55,858 nucleotides of DNA, taken from contig JABANP010000342.1 of NCBI GenBank assembly GCA_013115135.1, positions 1-55,858 of the forward strand, read 5' to 3'. The translations under genes were made by a program, and so were the position numbers. The notes below the pieces were generated by a model. That model was not told where the DNA came from and searched no databases. It saw only the letters and a program-made list of their open reading frames with translations. Shown here piece after piece: positions 10,044 to 23,761 of the stretch. Numbering within the stretch: position 1 is the stretch's first letter; the number at the start of each line of letters is the position of its first letter. Origin of the DNA: Perkinsus olseni (lineage: Eukaryota; Perkinsozoa; Perkinsida; Perkinsidae).

Positions 10044-12171
10044 CTAAAATGGGAGGTCGGACCGAATGTCGTCATAGTCTTCGGCACCTCGCCCGCGCAG
10101 TTCTGCCTCTCGACCCTCACTGTCCTTCAGAAGGTTCTCAGCATTCCTGACATCCTCGTCAAGTGTTTGGATGCGACTTCTTGCCTCTCGTATCGACCGA
10201 CGATCGAGTTCCGCTTGCCGCCTGAAATGGCTTGCAGCGATCGTGGCGTGCCACTTACGCTGACCCTCATCGCCGCAAATCCCCAGCCTTACCGCATACT
10301 CTCCAGTTCGGCGATGAGGCGGCCCCTATCGGCGCCAAGGGCCGCCATGTCCTCCGCAAGTGCTAGGACTTCTTTCTTGGACTTCATCATTTGCTCTTCG
10401 GCATCCCGTATCATAGCATCGTCCTGGACCACCATAGCTTGTCGTTTCTAAGGCACGGGCCAGCGTGTGATCCCTCGTGGGGACTGCGTGACCGTCTCGA
10501 TTTGCCGGGGTACTGCCGCGACTGTTTACCCGATATAATAGCGGAGCGTTGTAAAAGCAGGCGTACTGCGAGACGAGCAGGATATGGTGTAAGACTCACC
10601 TCCCTCGGAGGCGCCACCTTCACTGGGTCCTCATCATCCTCTATACTGATAGAAGCCACGCTGTTATCAAATAAGATCAGCCCTTGGCGTTTGGCTGTCG
10701 AGTAGGGAGAGATAGCCCATAAGCCCTCGAGTTGTGACAGAGCCCGACACACATCGCCCGACATCAAGACTCGACACCTAAAAAGTAATGGAATCATCGG
10801 ACAGCCCATTGCCTGAGGACCTCAGGCTGAGGTGTAAAACAAGGCGAGGGGACGCGGTGGAATGCATCGGTGGTCAGACCAGTAGTGGTTGTTGAGATCA
10901 AGGGTGTATAAGGACGCTGCATCATTGGGCAGAAGGAGGAGCTCAGAGTCGCCGATGCTCCACAGCCACGACGAGCCATCGGCCCCTCGACAGGGCGGCG
11001 GAGATGCCCTGAGCGGCAGGTACCATAGGCACCTGCGCCGATCTCGATTGGCCCACCCTTTGGTCTCCAGAAGTTCCCACTCGTAAGTGGAACAATCGAG
11101 GCGCCAGAGCTGATTGGAGAGGCTCGTATCCCAGTCGACCCCTACGATGAGGTGAGTAGTCACCAGAGGACACACCAATGGAAGCGCGGCATATAGGGGT
11201 CTGGGACTTAACCGGTCTTTCCACCGAATAGGTAGATGGAGCCCGACGGCTGATGGGAGGCCATGGCAAACTTATCTCGAGGTGACGGTCGAAGTGCCGT
11301 GGAACTGATGAGAGGGGAATGAGCGGGTCGTTGAGTTCAATACGAGCCACTCACGAGCTGCCCACTTTGACTTTCCTCCATACCGCACCCCCTATGCTAT
11401 CACACTGGCTGGGGATGCGATCGTACGACCAATCAACCTTCGACAAGTCCAAGCTCCAGAGATCGGAACGCCGTAGCCTCTCAGGATCGCCTTAGTCGAG
11501 CAACGGTCGTCGATGTTGTGGCAGTGATCTTACTGATGCCGCCGAAGAGAAGGACCTCAGAGTCGTTCAGTGGAGAGATGCACAACCCCGAGTTGTGTCG
11601 TGGGGGCGGTCCACCGTGGGGAAAGAATAACCGACGCCAATGGCGTTGGTTGAGATCGAAGGCGTAGGTTTCTGAGTATTGTGTTCTAGCAACAGCAGAC
11701 CGGAATGACCTCGGATGATGACCTCCAACGGACACCCTATCCCTGCCAACTCCACCAAAGACGATCAAATACAATCCCCGCTGCTGTTGCCCAGCCGTGC
11801 CGCCAGTGACCACGGCTGATGCGAAGGACACCATTGGTGGACGGGTCGAGGGGGATGGGCTCTCCGCGGTTGCTGGCAGTGCCTTCCTGACACCGGCTGA
11901 TGGATCTTGCGTACTCAACCCTCCTGTAGAGTACCACATCCACTCCCCAGGGGTGGAGGGATTCTCAGTCAATGCGGTGACCACGGGCGTGAAGGAGCTC
12001 TCAGAGGGGTCGCCTCCGAACAGGATGAACCTGTTGTCGTAGTCCCAAGAACCACAAAGAGTCCCTAGGGTACTTCTCGCCATCCGGGGTTACTGCTAGA
12101 CTACCCCCCTCCCTTATCGTGGGTGAATGGCCGCCTGCTGTGAGCAGCTCAGCTCGGACACAAGAGGCCAT
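10044..12171 (-). CDS. Kelch-repeat protein with C-terminal coiled coil
   Basis: Starts MASCVRAELLTAGG. Several beta-propeller blades follow, with typical kelch signatures: RFILFGG, LYLIVFGGVG, ETYAFDLNQRHW, PPPRHNSG, EVLLFGGIS, RSDLWSLDLSKVDW, LYTLDLNNHYW. The C-terminal part (below about 10,470) is charged and heptad-like (QMMKSKKEVLALAEDM, RQAELDRRSIREARSRIQTL) and ends DIRSDLPF. Introns of 40-45 nt can be placed at two joins, for example one starting GTAAGATC after LFGGIS that restores the blade DPERLRRSDLW. Kelch plus coiled coil suggests a cytoskeletal or signalling scaffold, as in tip-elongation or acyl-CoA-binding-like kelch proteins; the exact orthologue is not recognised. A deleted copy lies at 5540-5880. 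Confidence 0.75.
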
Positions 12172-12333
12172 TGCGTTCACCACTTGAGGGCTCCGAGGTG
12201 ACCTTTCTCCCTGTTATTGACGACTCAACACCACGGTAGCATACGGTGGTAGTAGAAGATACGTTACAAGCCGGGTCACTCCTGAGAGTCCTCAACGGCG
12301 GCCGCACTGGTAGAGAATTACTTTGGGCAACAC

Positions 12334-13817
<1,484 letters not shown>

Positions 13818-14191
13818 AAAATAGAGTCGCCCCTCCGGGTAATGCAGTAATGACAGCGACGTCCTCACCTTAATGACGCCGATCGGGCTGGATCGATGGA
13901 CTCCGCGGGAGGCTGCTGGTCGGCGTATCATGGCAAGGAATCGGAGAGCTACGACGAAGCTGATGATCGCCGGGCAAACCCGAAAGAATGAGTAACCAAA
14001 AATGTGGTATTCCTTCGAAATGTAACGGTGAATAAGAACGAATGCTACAGTCAATGTGTGAGCGTCGAATTCGCAGCTCCCAGCGAGGAGGAACTACAGA
14101 AGGGAATATTGGACAGTGAAGGGGAAAACAGGAGGCGCTCAAGGCTTCCCTATAGACAAATCAAACCAACAGCAGCAGCAGCTGTTGGTGA
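13818..14191. other. Spacer between NTPDase 3' end and DIM1 5' end
   Basis: 374 bp. A plus-strand stretch at 14,060-14,130 (VEFAAPSEEELQKG) looks somewhat protein-like, but has no partner exon, and both neighbours are on the minus strand. Not called as a gene. Confidence 0.3.
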
Positions 14192-16744
14192 TCACTCAAG
14201 CCTTTCCAGTGCCGCCCCGAGGGGCCAGGCAGCGTAGAGGAGGCCGCCCTTGTCGTAGGAGAGGCGCTCTGCCACCACGGTTGGCTGTGTGTCGGGTATC
14301 CCAAAGCCATCGGACAAGAGAGAAGTAACATAAACAGCGTCTAAACACGCCCACGGCAGACTGCCGCCGACGGTCTCAGCGCATCGCACACGAGCGACGT
14401 CGCGGAACTCCGCTACGGTGACGACGACCTCGTGGGCTCCAGTGGGGACCAGACCATTAGAGCGGGCCACGTCAAAAACATACGAGAATACTCGAAAAGT
14501 GTAGCTGCTCGGGTCGATAGGTCCCCTCCAAGCACCGTTGAAAGCACACTCGGAAGCCTGAGTAGCCCCACAGTCCTGGTGTAGGTCGAGGGCAGCCCGC
14601 ACAGTAGCGAGGCACCTCTGATAACGGGAAGAAGAAGGCAAAGGATCAGGATGGAGAGAGAGACGAACACCTGCATAGTCATAGTATTGGGGTAGATCGT
14701 CGGATGGTATGAGGCATGGGGAGGTACCTTGAAGATGAGGTGGATCTAACATCACAACGCCGCCGCCGTCGCCGACAGCCCCCAGCGTTTGGCGAACGTA
14801 TGGCGTCCACTGTGATGGTCCGTATAGTATTTAACTTCACGTGTGATGCACTCCTCTGCTACCCTGCTACTACCATTGGTATTCTCCTGTAATACCCGCT
14901 GCCTGGCTGCCTCCAGGCCGTAGCCAAGCCAGCTGTGGACGTACAAAGGACCATCGGCCATACTCTGTGGCCGGATGGAGGCTGCTGATGCTAGGAAGTA
15001 ATCCTTCATCCTCTTCTCAGAGGAGGTGGAAGGGGCGGCTGCTCCTATCGGATAGGTAGGCCGTAGATAGTCGGTAAACTTGTTACGGTCGGACGGGGAT
15101 ACCTACAGTACGACCTACTCGAGGGAAGAAGTCCCAAGGAGCGGCGAGATTAGTGCCGCCCAACAGAGCCATGCTCTCCGATACCCCCTACTACTTGGGA
15201 TCCTTTCAACGTGCGGTAGGCCAACTGGACGCTGCCGCCGCCCAGATCCACCACAGCGCTGGGCTTGGAAGTGAGGGCCGATGAGTGAGCACCGTAGATA
15301 AAGTCTACACTACGCCACATGTATAGACCCTCCTCGGAGCCATCCAATACCGCAACATCTTCATCTCGTACCAGAGTGAAGGGGCTTTCACGTATCACTC
15401 TCCTAGAGACCTGAGTAGAGGAGTATCGAGCATGTAGAGAGCTGGCCGCCAGCAGATTTGATACGGCGTTTGCTATAGGAGCTTGTAGGGCGTCTAATAC
15501 ATTAGAGAGGTGAGCAATGACTATGGATTGGGCATGTAGGACAAGGCCGCTGGCGAAGCCCTCGACGATTTTTCGACTATTTGAAGCTCGAGATTGGGCT
15601 TCCAGTATTCGTTGCGATTCGAGTACTCGTTTCATATAGGACTGTTGGCATAAGGAGGGAGTCCACACTATTGTACTCACCAGTACACTCAGAGCACGAC
15701 TTCGGAAGCAGTGAATGGGCAAAGGAAGAGACCGAAACAGTTGTCGCTGTGGATTTGTCTGGCAGTGTACCACTGCTGTTACCATCCGCTCATTTAGTTG
15801 AGCATGTGTGATGAGCATGAACAGTAGATATGGCAGTATGAACGTCCATAACCCTACGCACCCCCCTCCACTACCTGTAGTAGCTCCTCTGCCGCCTGGG
15901 GTGGTATTAGCCTAAGCCCTGCGGTAGCCAGTAGCAAAGCCTGACATCCTACTGCCTCTGGTACGCCGATAGAGGCCTCCTTCAAGAGCCACTCCAGCCC
16001 TTCCCTGTAACAGCATACCGTTGGAGCCAATTCAAAGATCGATGCCGGCTGACCTCCTCCAACTGGTATCACCCGAGGAGTACCTCACTACCACTACTCA
16101 GTTCATTCACGCTCATGTGTTGCACTGCGGAGTCGGGAGCTCGAGCCCCACAGCAGCAGCATTTCTGGTTTCTATTCGAACTCAACTGCCCCCTCCGTCC
16201 CATAGTACCTCGCTTCCTCTGGGTTCTCCTTGTAAGCGGAGAGACCGCCGTCAACTTTCCGGAAAAACGTCATCTCAGGGTCCGCTGTTCGTTCCAGTGT
16301 GATGTCCCCATCCCTCCGGCGGAATTTAAAAACATGTATCCGAGTGCCAGTGGAGCCAGCATCCAGCACCACCTTAAATATCGACTGCTCAAGAGAGCCG
16401 CTGCCCCGAGAGACAAGGCGACCGCTGCCGAAGTTAATTAGGACGCCCACAAGAAGCAGCGTGAATAGGGCAAGGAGCGCTACTCTAACGGCTTGCTCCC
16501 GGCAACTGCGTAAAAGCTTCCAGCTCTTCGTTCTCATACTACTAACAGTGACTGAGATTGGGTTCATGGCCAATAGCCCGGGATGGAAGGCCGGCTCATT
16601 CCTGACGGCCCACGACGCATCCCGCGGCGTAAGATCGTCTATGACATTTTCCTCCTCTGCCTTCATCGAGGAGAGCTCCAATCGTCGTTTAACGGTTACA
16701 TCAATCCCGTGTGAGGGCTCCTGGCGATGATGCTCATCATACAT
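14192..16744 (-). CDS. Apyrase / ecto-NTPDase (GDA1-CD39 family)
   Basis: Hydrolyses nucleoside di- and triphosphates, usually in the lumen of secretory organelles or outside the cell, feeding purine salvage. A single membrane span near residues 88-106 (ALLALFTLLLVGVLINF) follows a cytoplasmic tail of about 85 aa, so this is a type II anchor. All five apyrase regions are visible: ACR1 VVLDAGSTGTRIHVFKF, ACR2 LLLATAGLRL, ACR3 VLDGSEEGLYMW, ACR4 AVVDLGGGSVQLAY, and C-terminal AAWPLGAALE (ACR5). YVHSWLGYGLEAARQR and CAFNGAWRGP are also family hallmarks. Several short introns separate them. The gene ends ALERLE with no second C-terminal membrane span, unlike animal CD39. Confidence 0.9.
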
Positions 16745-17035
16745 GGAAGGAGGAAAATACTAACGTGAATAGAGTTCGTAGAAGCTTTCGTGGTGCACAA
16801 GGAAGATGTTGTTGTTTCGTCACTGTTGGCCCGAGAAGTGCATGCAGGCTGCACTAACAGCGCAACTTGTATCGGGGGGCAACGAGAATCTCGGGTTACT
16901 CCCTTTCGTCGAGGGACGAGCCGTAGACCGCAGAAAGGTAGATATCGGGGAGGTTGCCCATCTCTACCTCAATTAATGTACGTGTATTGGAGGAACAAGG
17001 CACTTGGTAAACACAACACGTAGGCAGCAGCAGCA

Positions 17036-18222
17036 TCAGTGGTGATCATGTGGTCCACTAGGAGTGGCCGCCGCCGAGATGTAGCTTATGTCGCTGATAG
17101 GGCTGACCAAATCACTGGTTTCTCGCATGAACTTGCTGACTGCTCTTGACTGGTCCGCCATGAAGCGTTCCAGACTTCCCTCGCTATGCTCTTGCCGTGA
17201 GTGCTCTCCTCGTAGCTCAGCGTTCTCCTTCTCTAGACGATACACCTGCCACAGGACGGAGGGAATAGCCCCATAGCATCCTGTCTCAACGTACCCGATT
17301 GCTCAGCTTGGTGAGCAGCGTCCCATCACGGAGCCTCGAGACCTCCTGCATCAATCGTTCGCACTCAGCCTGAGAAAGACCACGCCCATAGAGGCTCCCT
17401 ATTTGTGGTGTGTCGACCCTCTATCAGAGGGTAACCTTTTGAGGGTTGATGACACTCATCGAGGCGGCCTACATTCTTCGCCTCGAGTGCTTCCGTGAGT
17501 GAGTTGATTCGACTGCGAGCATCAGCCAGTGTGGGGCCGAACCGCCCTGCGGCCGCTCCATCACGCCCTTCCTCAGGAGAGGGCGTCGACCGCATCAACT
17601 TCTCTCGTAGGGCATCGCATTGATCTCGGTACCTTACACCGTGCCCTGAACCCAGCGCCCGCCGGTACACGTGCTGATTCACTCGAGGTTAGCCTTTTCT
17701 AAGGCGACGAATTGGGCAGCGGATGGTACCACTATGAGAATGCCGCAGCAAGAACAACTCACTTATTAGCAGCCATCCTCGCTGCCGCCAATTGTCGTGA
17801 TAATGCAGTGTTCGAGGCCTTCAGTCGGTGTATGGTCTCACTAGCTCCCGTCTGGGACGAGAGGATGTCCTCGGCTTCGGTGAGTCGACTCTCGAGCGTT
17901 CTGATCTGAGCGGCGGGAGTGCGTGCCCTGAGTGAGGACAGAGACACTCACTCACGTAGGAGTGCAACTGATTCTTCCTTTGAAGAAGGTCCGCCTTGGC
18001 TATCATGGGAGGGGCTCCAGTTCCTTGCTCCGTGGCCGCTGAGGGCCGGCTCACATCGTGAGTTGTACACCGACCTGTCTCTGGAATAGCGGAGGCTGTC
18101 AGCTGCGGACGGCCTCGCTCTGAGATCATCTGCCGCCTCTTCACACGCTCGGCTGAGTCTCTTATTTGCTGACGTAGGCGGGCAAGTTCCCCCACAAGAG
18201 TGTCAGCAGGCTTCGGCGGCAT
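17036..18222 (-). CDS. Coiled-coil protein, function unknown
   Basis: Starts MPPKPADTLVGELARLRQQI and ends TPSGPHDHH. The assembled product is Glu/Arg/Leu-rich with heptad-like stretches (LARLRQQIRDSAERVKRR, IRTLESRLTEAEDIL, RYRDQCDALREKLM, MYRLEKENAELRGEH). A 50-nt GT-AG intron near 17,920 joins QLHSY to IRTLESRL. No enzyme motif is present. It could be a cytoskeletal or centriolar protein, but nothing in the sequence decides this. It lies 291 bp upstream of the NTPDase on the same strand. Confidence 0.6.
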
Positions 18223-18719
18223 TAATTGACGTGAACTACAGGGATTAAAGTAAGGCAGTCCCCTCAGGGGGCTCCCCTGCCCGGGCTAGCAGAGGGAACC
18301 CCCAGTACCACAATGAGACCCCGTTGGTCTAACTGGTACCACTATATCGAACTCGTTACCAAAGGGCGCTCCACAATGGACAACTTCACGATTCAATCCA
18401 ACTCGCGGTGGTGGTCCCCGCGTGACCATCTAGAAGGCCAGATTTTCTCAGAGCCACTGAGCGCAAGGCCATCGTTCAATTGTATCACAGCTCAATAAAC
18501 ATGGTTAAGGAGGTCAGGGGATCGAAGGTTCAACCGATGCACCATCTGTCGTAAATGCAGTTGCCTGTCCGTACCCCCTTCACACATCTGAAGAAGAGGC
18601 AAGCATGGTCATAAGCTTAGAGAGTGACTCATCCAATACGTACTTGAGGATAGGCCTTTGGGGACCACCATGACCCTGACCAGTCGTTGATCGCTAGGTG
18701 TATAGGGCCGGACAGGGAC
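18223..18719. other. Intergenic, no gene seen
   Basis: Short ORFs only. The stretch at 18,328-18,345 (GGTCTAACTGGTACC) slightly resembles a tRNA A box, but no tRNA fold follows. Confidence 0.3.
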
Positions 18720-19990
18720 CTACTCGTGGCGCAGCTCGGACGCTTCCGTTGGAGGTGAGCAAACCCACCTCTGCAAGCTCGACAGCCTCTCTACTGTTCC
18801 CATGGCGGTGAGGCGATGGTGGCGTTCCGTGGTAAGGCCCTTGCCAGGCACATGACTTGAGGCACTCATCGAGGATGCAATGCTGCGTGAGCTGCTACTA
18901 CTGTAGGAACGTGATGAGCTTATCCCTGTCACGTCCGTACCTGTCGATAGCCCACTGTAGACAGACGATTAAACGGACTCTCTTTCACTCTGTCACATGA
19001 GTTTCGCTACGCGAAGTCATCATCCGCGTAACAGGTGTGTCTACAGAACGGGCGATATCATCACCATCCAGGAGCAGCAAGTATGATGATGATGGTGGTC
19101 AGTCCTCACGCCTGAGGCAAGGTGTCGGCCTTACTCGAGGATGACCCTGCGGCTTCCTTCGTTATATCCAACTTCGGCCTCATCTGTATTGAAGAATAGT
19201 CGTGCTCGTATGTACTGATCTTATCGGGAGTACGGACCTTGGCCCGGAGGCTGAACAGGGATATCACTTTTCCGGCTGAAGTGGGATTGGAGTGGTACGA
19301 AAGATTTGTCAACGGATAATATGACAATACCCAAATGCCTATGAGAAGCTGATACATCCGCCTGCTCACTGATGCTTGATGGGGGCAGTCCTATAAACTA
19401 CACCTCCTTCATACGGATCGGTGTGGGTAGTCGCCTTGACGACTCGGTATGGGATGACCATAGCATGTGGATGCACCTGGGGCATCTACAGTTCACACTG
19501 CCATACCGTGAAGGTGCGCCGACCAGCCTCTGCACTCGGGTAGTCCGATGATGACCAGGGACAGCGTGTGCTGCCAACCTCTGGGCATGGATCTGTCGGA
19601 CTGAGCCTTCTACCATTCTATCAACTGCAAGACACAGCATTGAAGGGAGTCCTTGCGGTGCATTTAACTATTTCGCTTCGCTATAAGTGAGACCACGACG
19701 AAGCAGAAGCTGCTCCTCGCCCAGTAGTTATTGACAAGCCAACACTCACATTATGATGGCCCGTAAGAGACCAAGTAGATTGATCCTCATCAGCAGCAGT
19801 AGTAGTAGTAGTAGCAGCATGACACGAAACTGGGCCGCCGAGGTAATAGTGACGGGGATTAATGATGACACCAAGTCCCACAGGGTCTGAGATATCCCAG
19901 AGATGGATGGTGAGACTGTCAGCAACATCAGCAGCACAGACGAGGTGAAGCCAAGTGAATACTCCGTAGATACACCTCCGGTCTGCTGGC
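18720..19990 (-). CDS. Uncertain multi-exon gene, possibly a beta-propeller protein
   Basis: Exon structure unresolved. Near the 5' end one frame reads LVCAADVADSLTIHLWDIS, which resembles a WD40 blade; the alternative frame encodes a leucine-rich run from a CTA/CTG repeat at about 19,795-19,820. Further exon-like stretches read AMVIPYRVVKATTHTDPYEGG (about 19,430), STYEHDYSSIQMRPKLD (about 19,190) and a Ser-rich segment (18,720-18,930). Donors such as GTGAGTGTTG at about 19,760 support a spliced gene. It follows the kinase gene on the same strand by about 30 bp. Confidence 0.35.
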
Positions 19991-20019
19991 TGTTGTTGTT
20001 TAATTGGTGCTATGAATTA

Positions 20020-21868
20020 TTAGGCATCTACAGGATGGTGGTGAGTAGTAGGAAGAGGAGGAGGAACCGACGTCAGAACGGCGAGACGGCGACGTTCCCG
20101 AGAATCACACACAGATTTACGACGGGTCAACTTAGGAGTTGGTCGTGGTGATGATGAACTCAACCCGGAGGCACTGGTGGAGGGCTCGCTGCCTGATGCT
20201 GGAGGAGTTGCATTCCACCGCGACTTGCCGTTCAGCCTACCTAGCGGTGTTGTTGCTAGTCGTCCGCTCACGAGGCAGGCACTGCGGCGTCGCTTAGAGG
20301 GCCCCGATGGTTGGCCGAAGCCGCCATCTGTTGAGGCCGGTGGGGACAAGAGTCGCCCCTCCTGACGGCCTACCTTCACAAGACAAGATGCCAGATCGTT
20401 CTCGCTTGGAGGCGCGTTGATGGGACTGTGATAAGGTCCTTGAATGACCACTATCGAGTGCAACGGCAGAGTCGGGGAGCCCCACGAGCAGTGGGGCCAA
20501 GTCAACACATGCCAGGCGCTCACTAGGACTGTACTGGAGGCAGCCTCTAAGGAAGGCATGCAACCTCGGACTGTACCTGAAGCCACATCATTGCCATGAT
20601 CGGCCGAGGAAAAACGATTAGCCAACCTGTCTTTGATGAATTGTGGGGTACGCTGCCCCTGAGCAGACAACACAGCCCTCCTTCTAGTGGCTGGCAGAGG
20701 GACTGGTAGGGCGTCGTTGATCAACTTCAACGTGGCCACGTCCGAGTCCCCCGTGAATGCCGGCTCGCCTGGAGCAGTCGTCGAAGGAGCCCTCAGCACA
20801 GGGGAGCCACTTACCCGTGTCGCATTCGGCAACCACGCAGCCGAGGGCCCAGACATCTATGGACTGCTCATAGTTGCCGTTCTTGCCCTTCCCCCTCTTC
20901 CCCCCTGGCCCCAATAGGAGCTCCGGTGCCCTGTACCATCGTGTTGATACATATCTGCTTGAACACTCTCATGCGATCATCGAGCGTGTATCGTCATCAC
21001 TCCGTGAGGTTGGCAGCAGCTGCGTGACGAGCCCCCTCCTCAGACAGGGACGTGTCGGCTTCCTTCAAGTAACGGGCGAAGCCGAAGTCGCACAGCTTAA
21101 CCACATCCAGCCGTTCCCCTGTACAACGACCATTGTCATCATCATGGACCGCCGCCGTCGCTCTACCGGTGAGGAGGATATTCTCCGGTTTAACATCCCT
21201 ATGGATGACTCCCCTTGGAGTGTATATACCCCAGACCTGCGACCAGCTGCCTGCCTATCGTCATCGTCATTGCTAGGCCAATCCCCCGGCCCTTATGGTG
21301 CCCGTCATAGAGGGGTTGGGGAGTAGTGGTATCCGAAGAACTACAACGCTCTATTAAATCAAGTAAAGTCTGGGGTGCGAATCTGAGAATGGGGACGGGC
21401 ATGCAGGGGCATCAGCCTCGCTAGGAGAGGACCCCCGGCAGCACACGAGGCGCAACTTCACGCCACGGATGCCGACACCTAGGCGCCGCCGCCGCTACCC
21501 ACTCAAAAATAAGATATAAATTTCCATTGTCAGTGCGGACGACTTCCAGCATTTCGATGATATTGGGGTGCTTCAGCTCAGACAACAGTCGAGTCTCGCG
21601 TGCAGCGGTCCCTACAAGGTAAACCATCAGCACTGGTCGGCACCACCACCGCCTACTCTCAACGCTCTCCTCCTTCCCAACAGGCCTTCGGAACTTCTTA
21701 ATGGCCACGTACTCGGGTGGCCTCTCTCCGAAAAATACCTCGGCCGGGGATCGAACCCGGGCCTGATGGTTACAGCATCCGTGATACAGCCAGCGAGTAC
21801 TATCCTGCCTTATATACAACACCGTAGGTCCCTTCTCCCACGGTTTGGAGGGTATCGTACTTCTCCAT
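20020..21868 (-). CDS. CDKL-like serine/threonine protein kinase
   Basis: CMGC kinase close to the cyclin-dependent-kinase-like (CDKL) group. In order: glycine loop [18 protein letters not shown] with the catalytic lysine, helix [38 protein letters not shown], activation-loop TEY in [39 protein letters not shown], and [13 protein letters not shown] and the WYRAPE form match CDKL/MAPK-type activation by dual phosphorylation. A Ser/Pro/Arg-rich tail of about 120 aa ends HHHPVDA. Intron 1 must use a GC donor to keep YKAR (GC-AG, 21,763-21,808), and the exon just after it encodes an unusual extra loop from tRNA-like DNA (see 21,731-21,760). Other introns are 45-120 nt. Possible flagellar role by analogy with other CDKLs; inference only. 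Confidence 0.85.
21731..21760 (-). other. tRNA 3'-half-like sequence at a kinase splice junction
   Basis: On the minus strand: T stem CCGGG, T loop TTCGATC, T stem CCCGG (five perfect pairs), then seven bases CCGAGGT, one A in the discriminator position, and TTTTT. This is the 3' end of a tRNA gene with its terminator. No matching 5' half with the right acceptor is found at the proper distance. It forms the start of kinase exon 2. Confidence 0.5.
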
Positions 21869-21993
21869 GAGGAGCTGCGACTCGACAACAACCTCAACTG
21901 GCCCGCCAGAAGGCCTTCTATCCCCAACGAAACTCCACGCAGAGAAAACTATGGTAACTGTACACTGGCCGTCGGTCATTCTTGCTAGTTAAA

Positions 21994-23532
21994 TTATGGG
22001 GAGCCCTCGAAGTTCGCGTCCTTCCCTCCAGCGGCAGCCTGGGCTGATGATGATGACGCTGCTGCTGCTGCAGCTTGTCTATCCCTCATGGCCTTCCGCG
22101 CCAAGCGTCTCTGGCGGTAGATAGCGACGTTGGCAAGGGAAGTTGGCCGGCTCGGGTCGGGCGCCGTCCGAGTGAGGAAGTCCGCCAGTGCACCGTTGGA
22201 GGCATCCTTGAAGGCGACGGGAAGAGGCGTGCTGGTCGTTGCTCGAGGGGCTCCTTCATCCACCATTAGGAAGCCGCTGGCATGGTGTGGCCGCTTCCGC
22301 TGGTCAGGGCCTTCAGGGTCCTCCACCACGGTCGAAGCCGAGGTCGAAGGCGGCGGCACTTTGTGTTGTCGATGATGATGTTCATGACGCTTCTTGCGCT
22401 TCCTCGCCGATGCTGATGTCTTGGCAGGCGGAGGGTCCACCAGCCCGTTGGAATGACAGTAAGGGCATGCAAAGTAGAGGTGCTGAGAAGGCGTAGAGAG
22501 TACTACTACCGAATGGCAGCAGTAGCAGGCTTACCAAGAACCCCTCATCAACATCACTCCGATCGTAGCCAAGGTCTTTGACACGCTCGTAGAGCAGCTC
22601 TGCAGCGCAGTGCCTGATACAGAGACAACCGTGGCACAATGGCTCCCTTGGTAGGAGAGAGAGAAGAAAGCATAGGGATAGACTCCCTCATCGGGCCCCT
22701 CATAGATGCCTGACCGAGGGGAGAGCCTACTACCCATGGAAGGTCGCCAAGCAGCTACCATCCATTCCCGTGCAGAGGACGATGTCCTCCTCGGGACTGC
22801 TGCTGTCCGCCTCTTCCGGAAGGGTATCACCGCAGCCCTCACAGCGCAGCTCTGCAGCCTCGGTGTTCTCGATGCCCTTCTGCCGAACTAGCTTGCAATG
22901 GGCGTATCTGAAGTACCTCCATCTCAGTTAGGCATCAAGCTGGTAGACACGTCGTCGTGTCGGCTGTCGCTCGTCACGCGATAGATGTTTTCTACTGCTA
23001 GGCTTAAGCCCACCTCATATAACAACAGTGTTACTAAACCGTTGATGATGAGCGCCTGGGATGAGTCAAGGCTGGGATCAACCTTCCCAATGCCCATCTC
23101 CTCATTTCGTTGTTTACCAGACTGATAGCAATAAGGGCAGTACACGACCCCTTCTTTGTCATATACTCCTCTCAGCCACATTCATCATCAGACCTCATTC
23201 GACACTCAACGCTAGTGATGCACGGGTGTAATTGCGCACGACGCTCCCTAAGGAAGCCGAAGTCCTCACCTCACCCTGCTGCCATCAGGACCGTACTCAG
23301 CTATCCACTGGAATCGTCTCTTGCATTGGGGACACCTGTTGTCCCTGCTGGACCATTGGGCTATGCAGTCGTAGTGGAAGACATGGGAGCACGTGTTGGT
23401 GCATGCCATCATGGCCGGCTCCTCCAAAGCCAACAGGCAAGCCGAGCAACAACAATCAGTGTCCTCCGTTCGACTGGACCCTTCCAAGGACTCGGGTCGA
23501 GTCAGCGGCAGGGGACATTTCCGAGGAGGCAT
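21994..23532 (-). CDS. RING finger plus PHD-like zinc-finger protein
   Basis: Starts MPPRKCPLPL. The N-terminal RING has CSAC, then CTNTCSHVFHYDC and CPQC, followed by KRRFQWIAEYGPDG, as in RING proteins that contact E2 ubiquitin enzymes. A second metal-binding region follows: CEGCGDTLPEE, VLCTGMDGSC, FHG, LCHGCLCIRHC and FACPYCHSNG, which reads as a PHD-type finger. The tail is basic and low-complexity (RKRKKRHEHHHRQHK, Ala/Ser runs) and ends ANFEGSP. RING followed by PHD recalls PHRF1-type nuclear ubiquitin ligases. A stretch at 23,090-23,160 reading VVYCPYCYQSGKQRNE may be another exon or lie in an intron; joins in 22,900-23,270 are unresolved. Confidence 0.65.
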
Positions 23533-23761
23533 GGCCCCAAGAACAGACAGTGTTAACCCCCTAACAGCACAAAGGAAAGATCCCCAGCCCCTCCCCGCCA
23601 CTGGAAAGCTCATAGTGTAACTCAACACCCCAAGAGCAGATGGTAAATGGACAACAACGCCTCCAGAGTGTGATCATGGCGGAATCATGAGCCTTCCCAA
23701 CGCCAACTCTCACCGATTCTCGCCCGCACCAACAGGTCGAATATCCTTCTGTCCTTCGTGA

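Noticed and set aside
11480..11525. 25-nt ultra-short intron in the kelch gene
   Set aside because: A 45-nt intron starting at the better donor GTAAGATC gives a proper kelch blade; the shorter one is unnecessary.
14915..14935. CCGTAGCC as a second spliced-leader relic
   Set aside because: Only eight bases match and it lies within NTPDase coding sequence.
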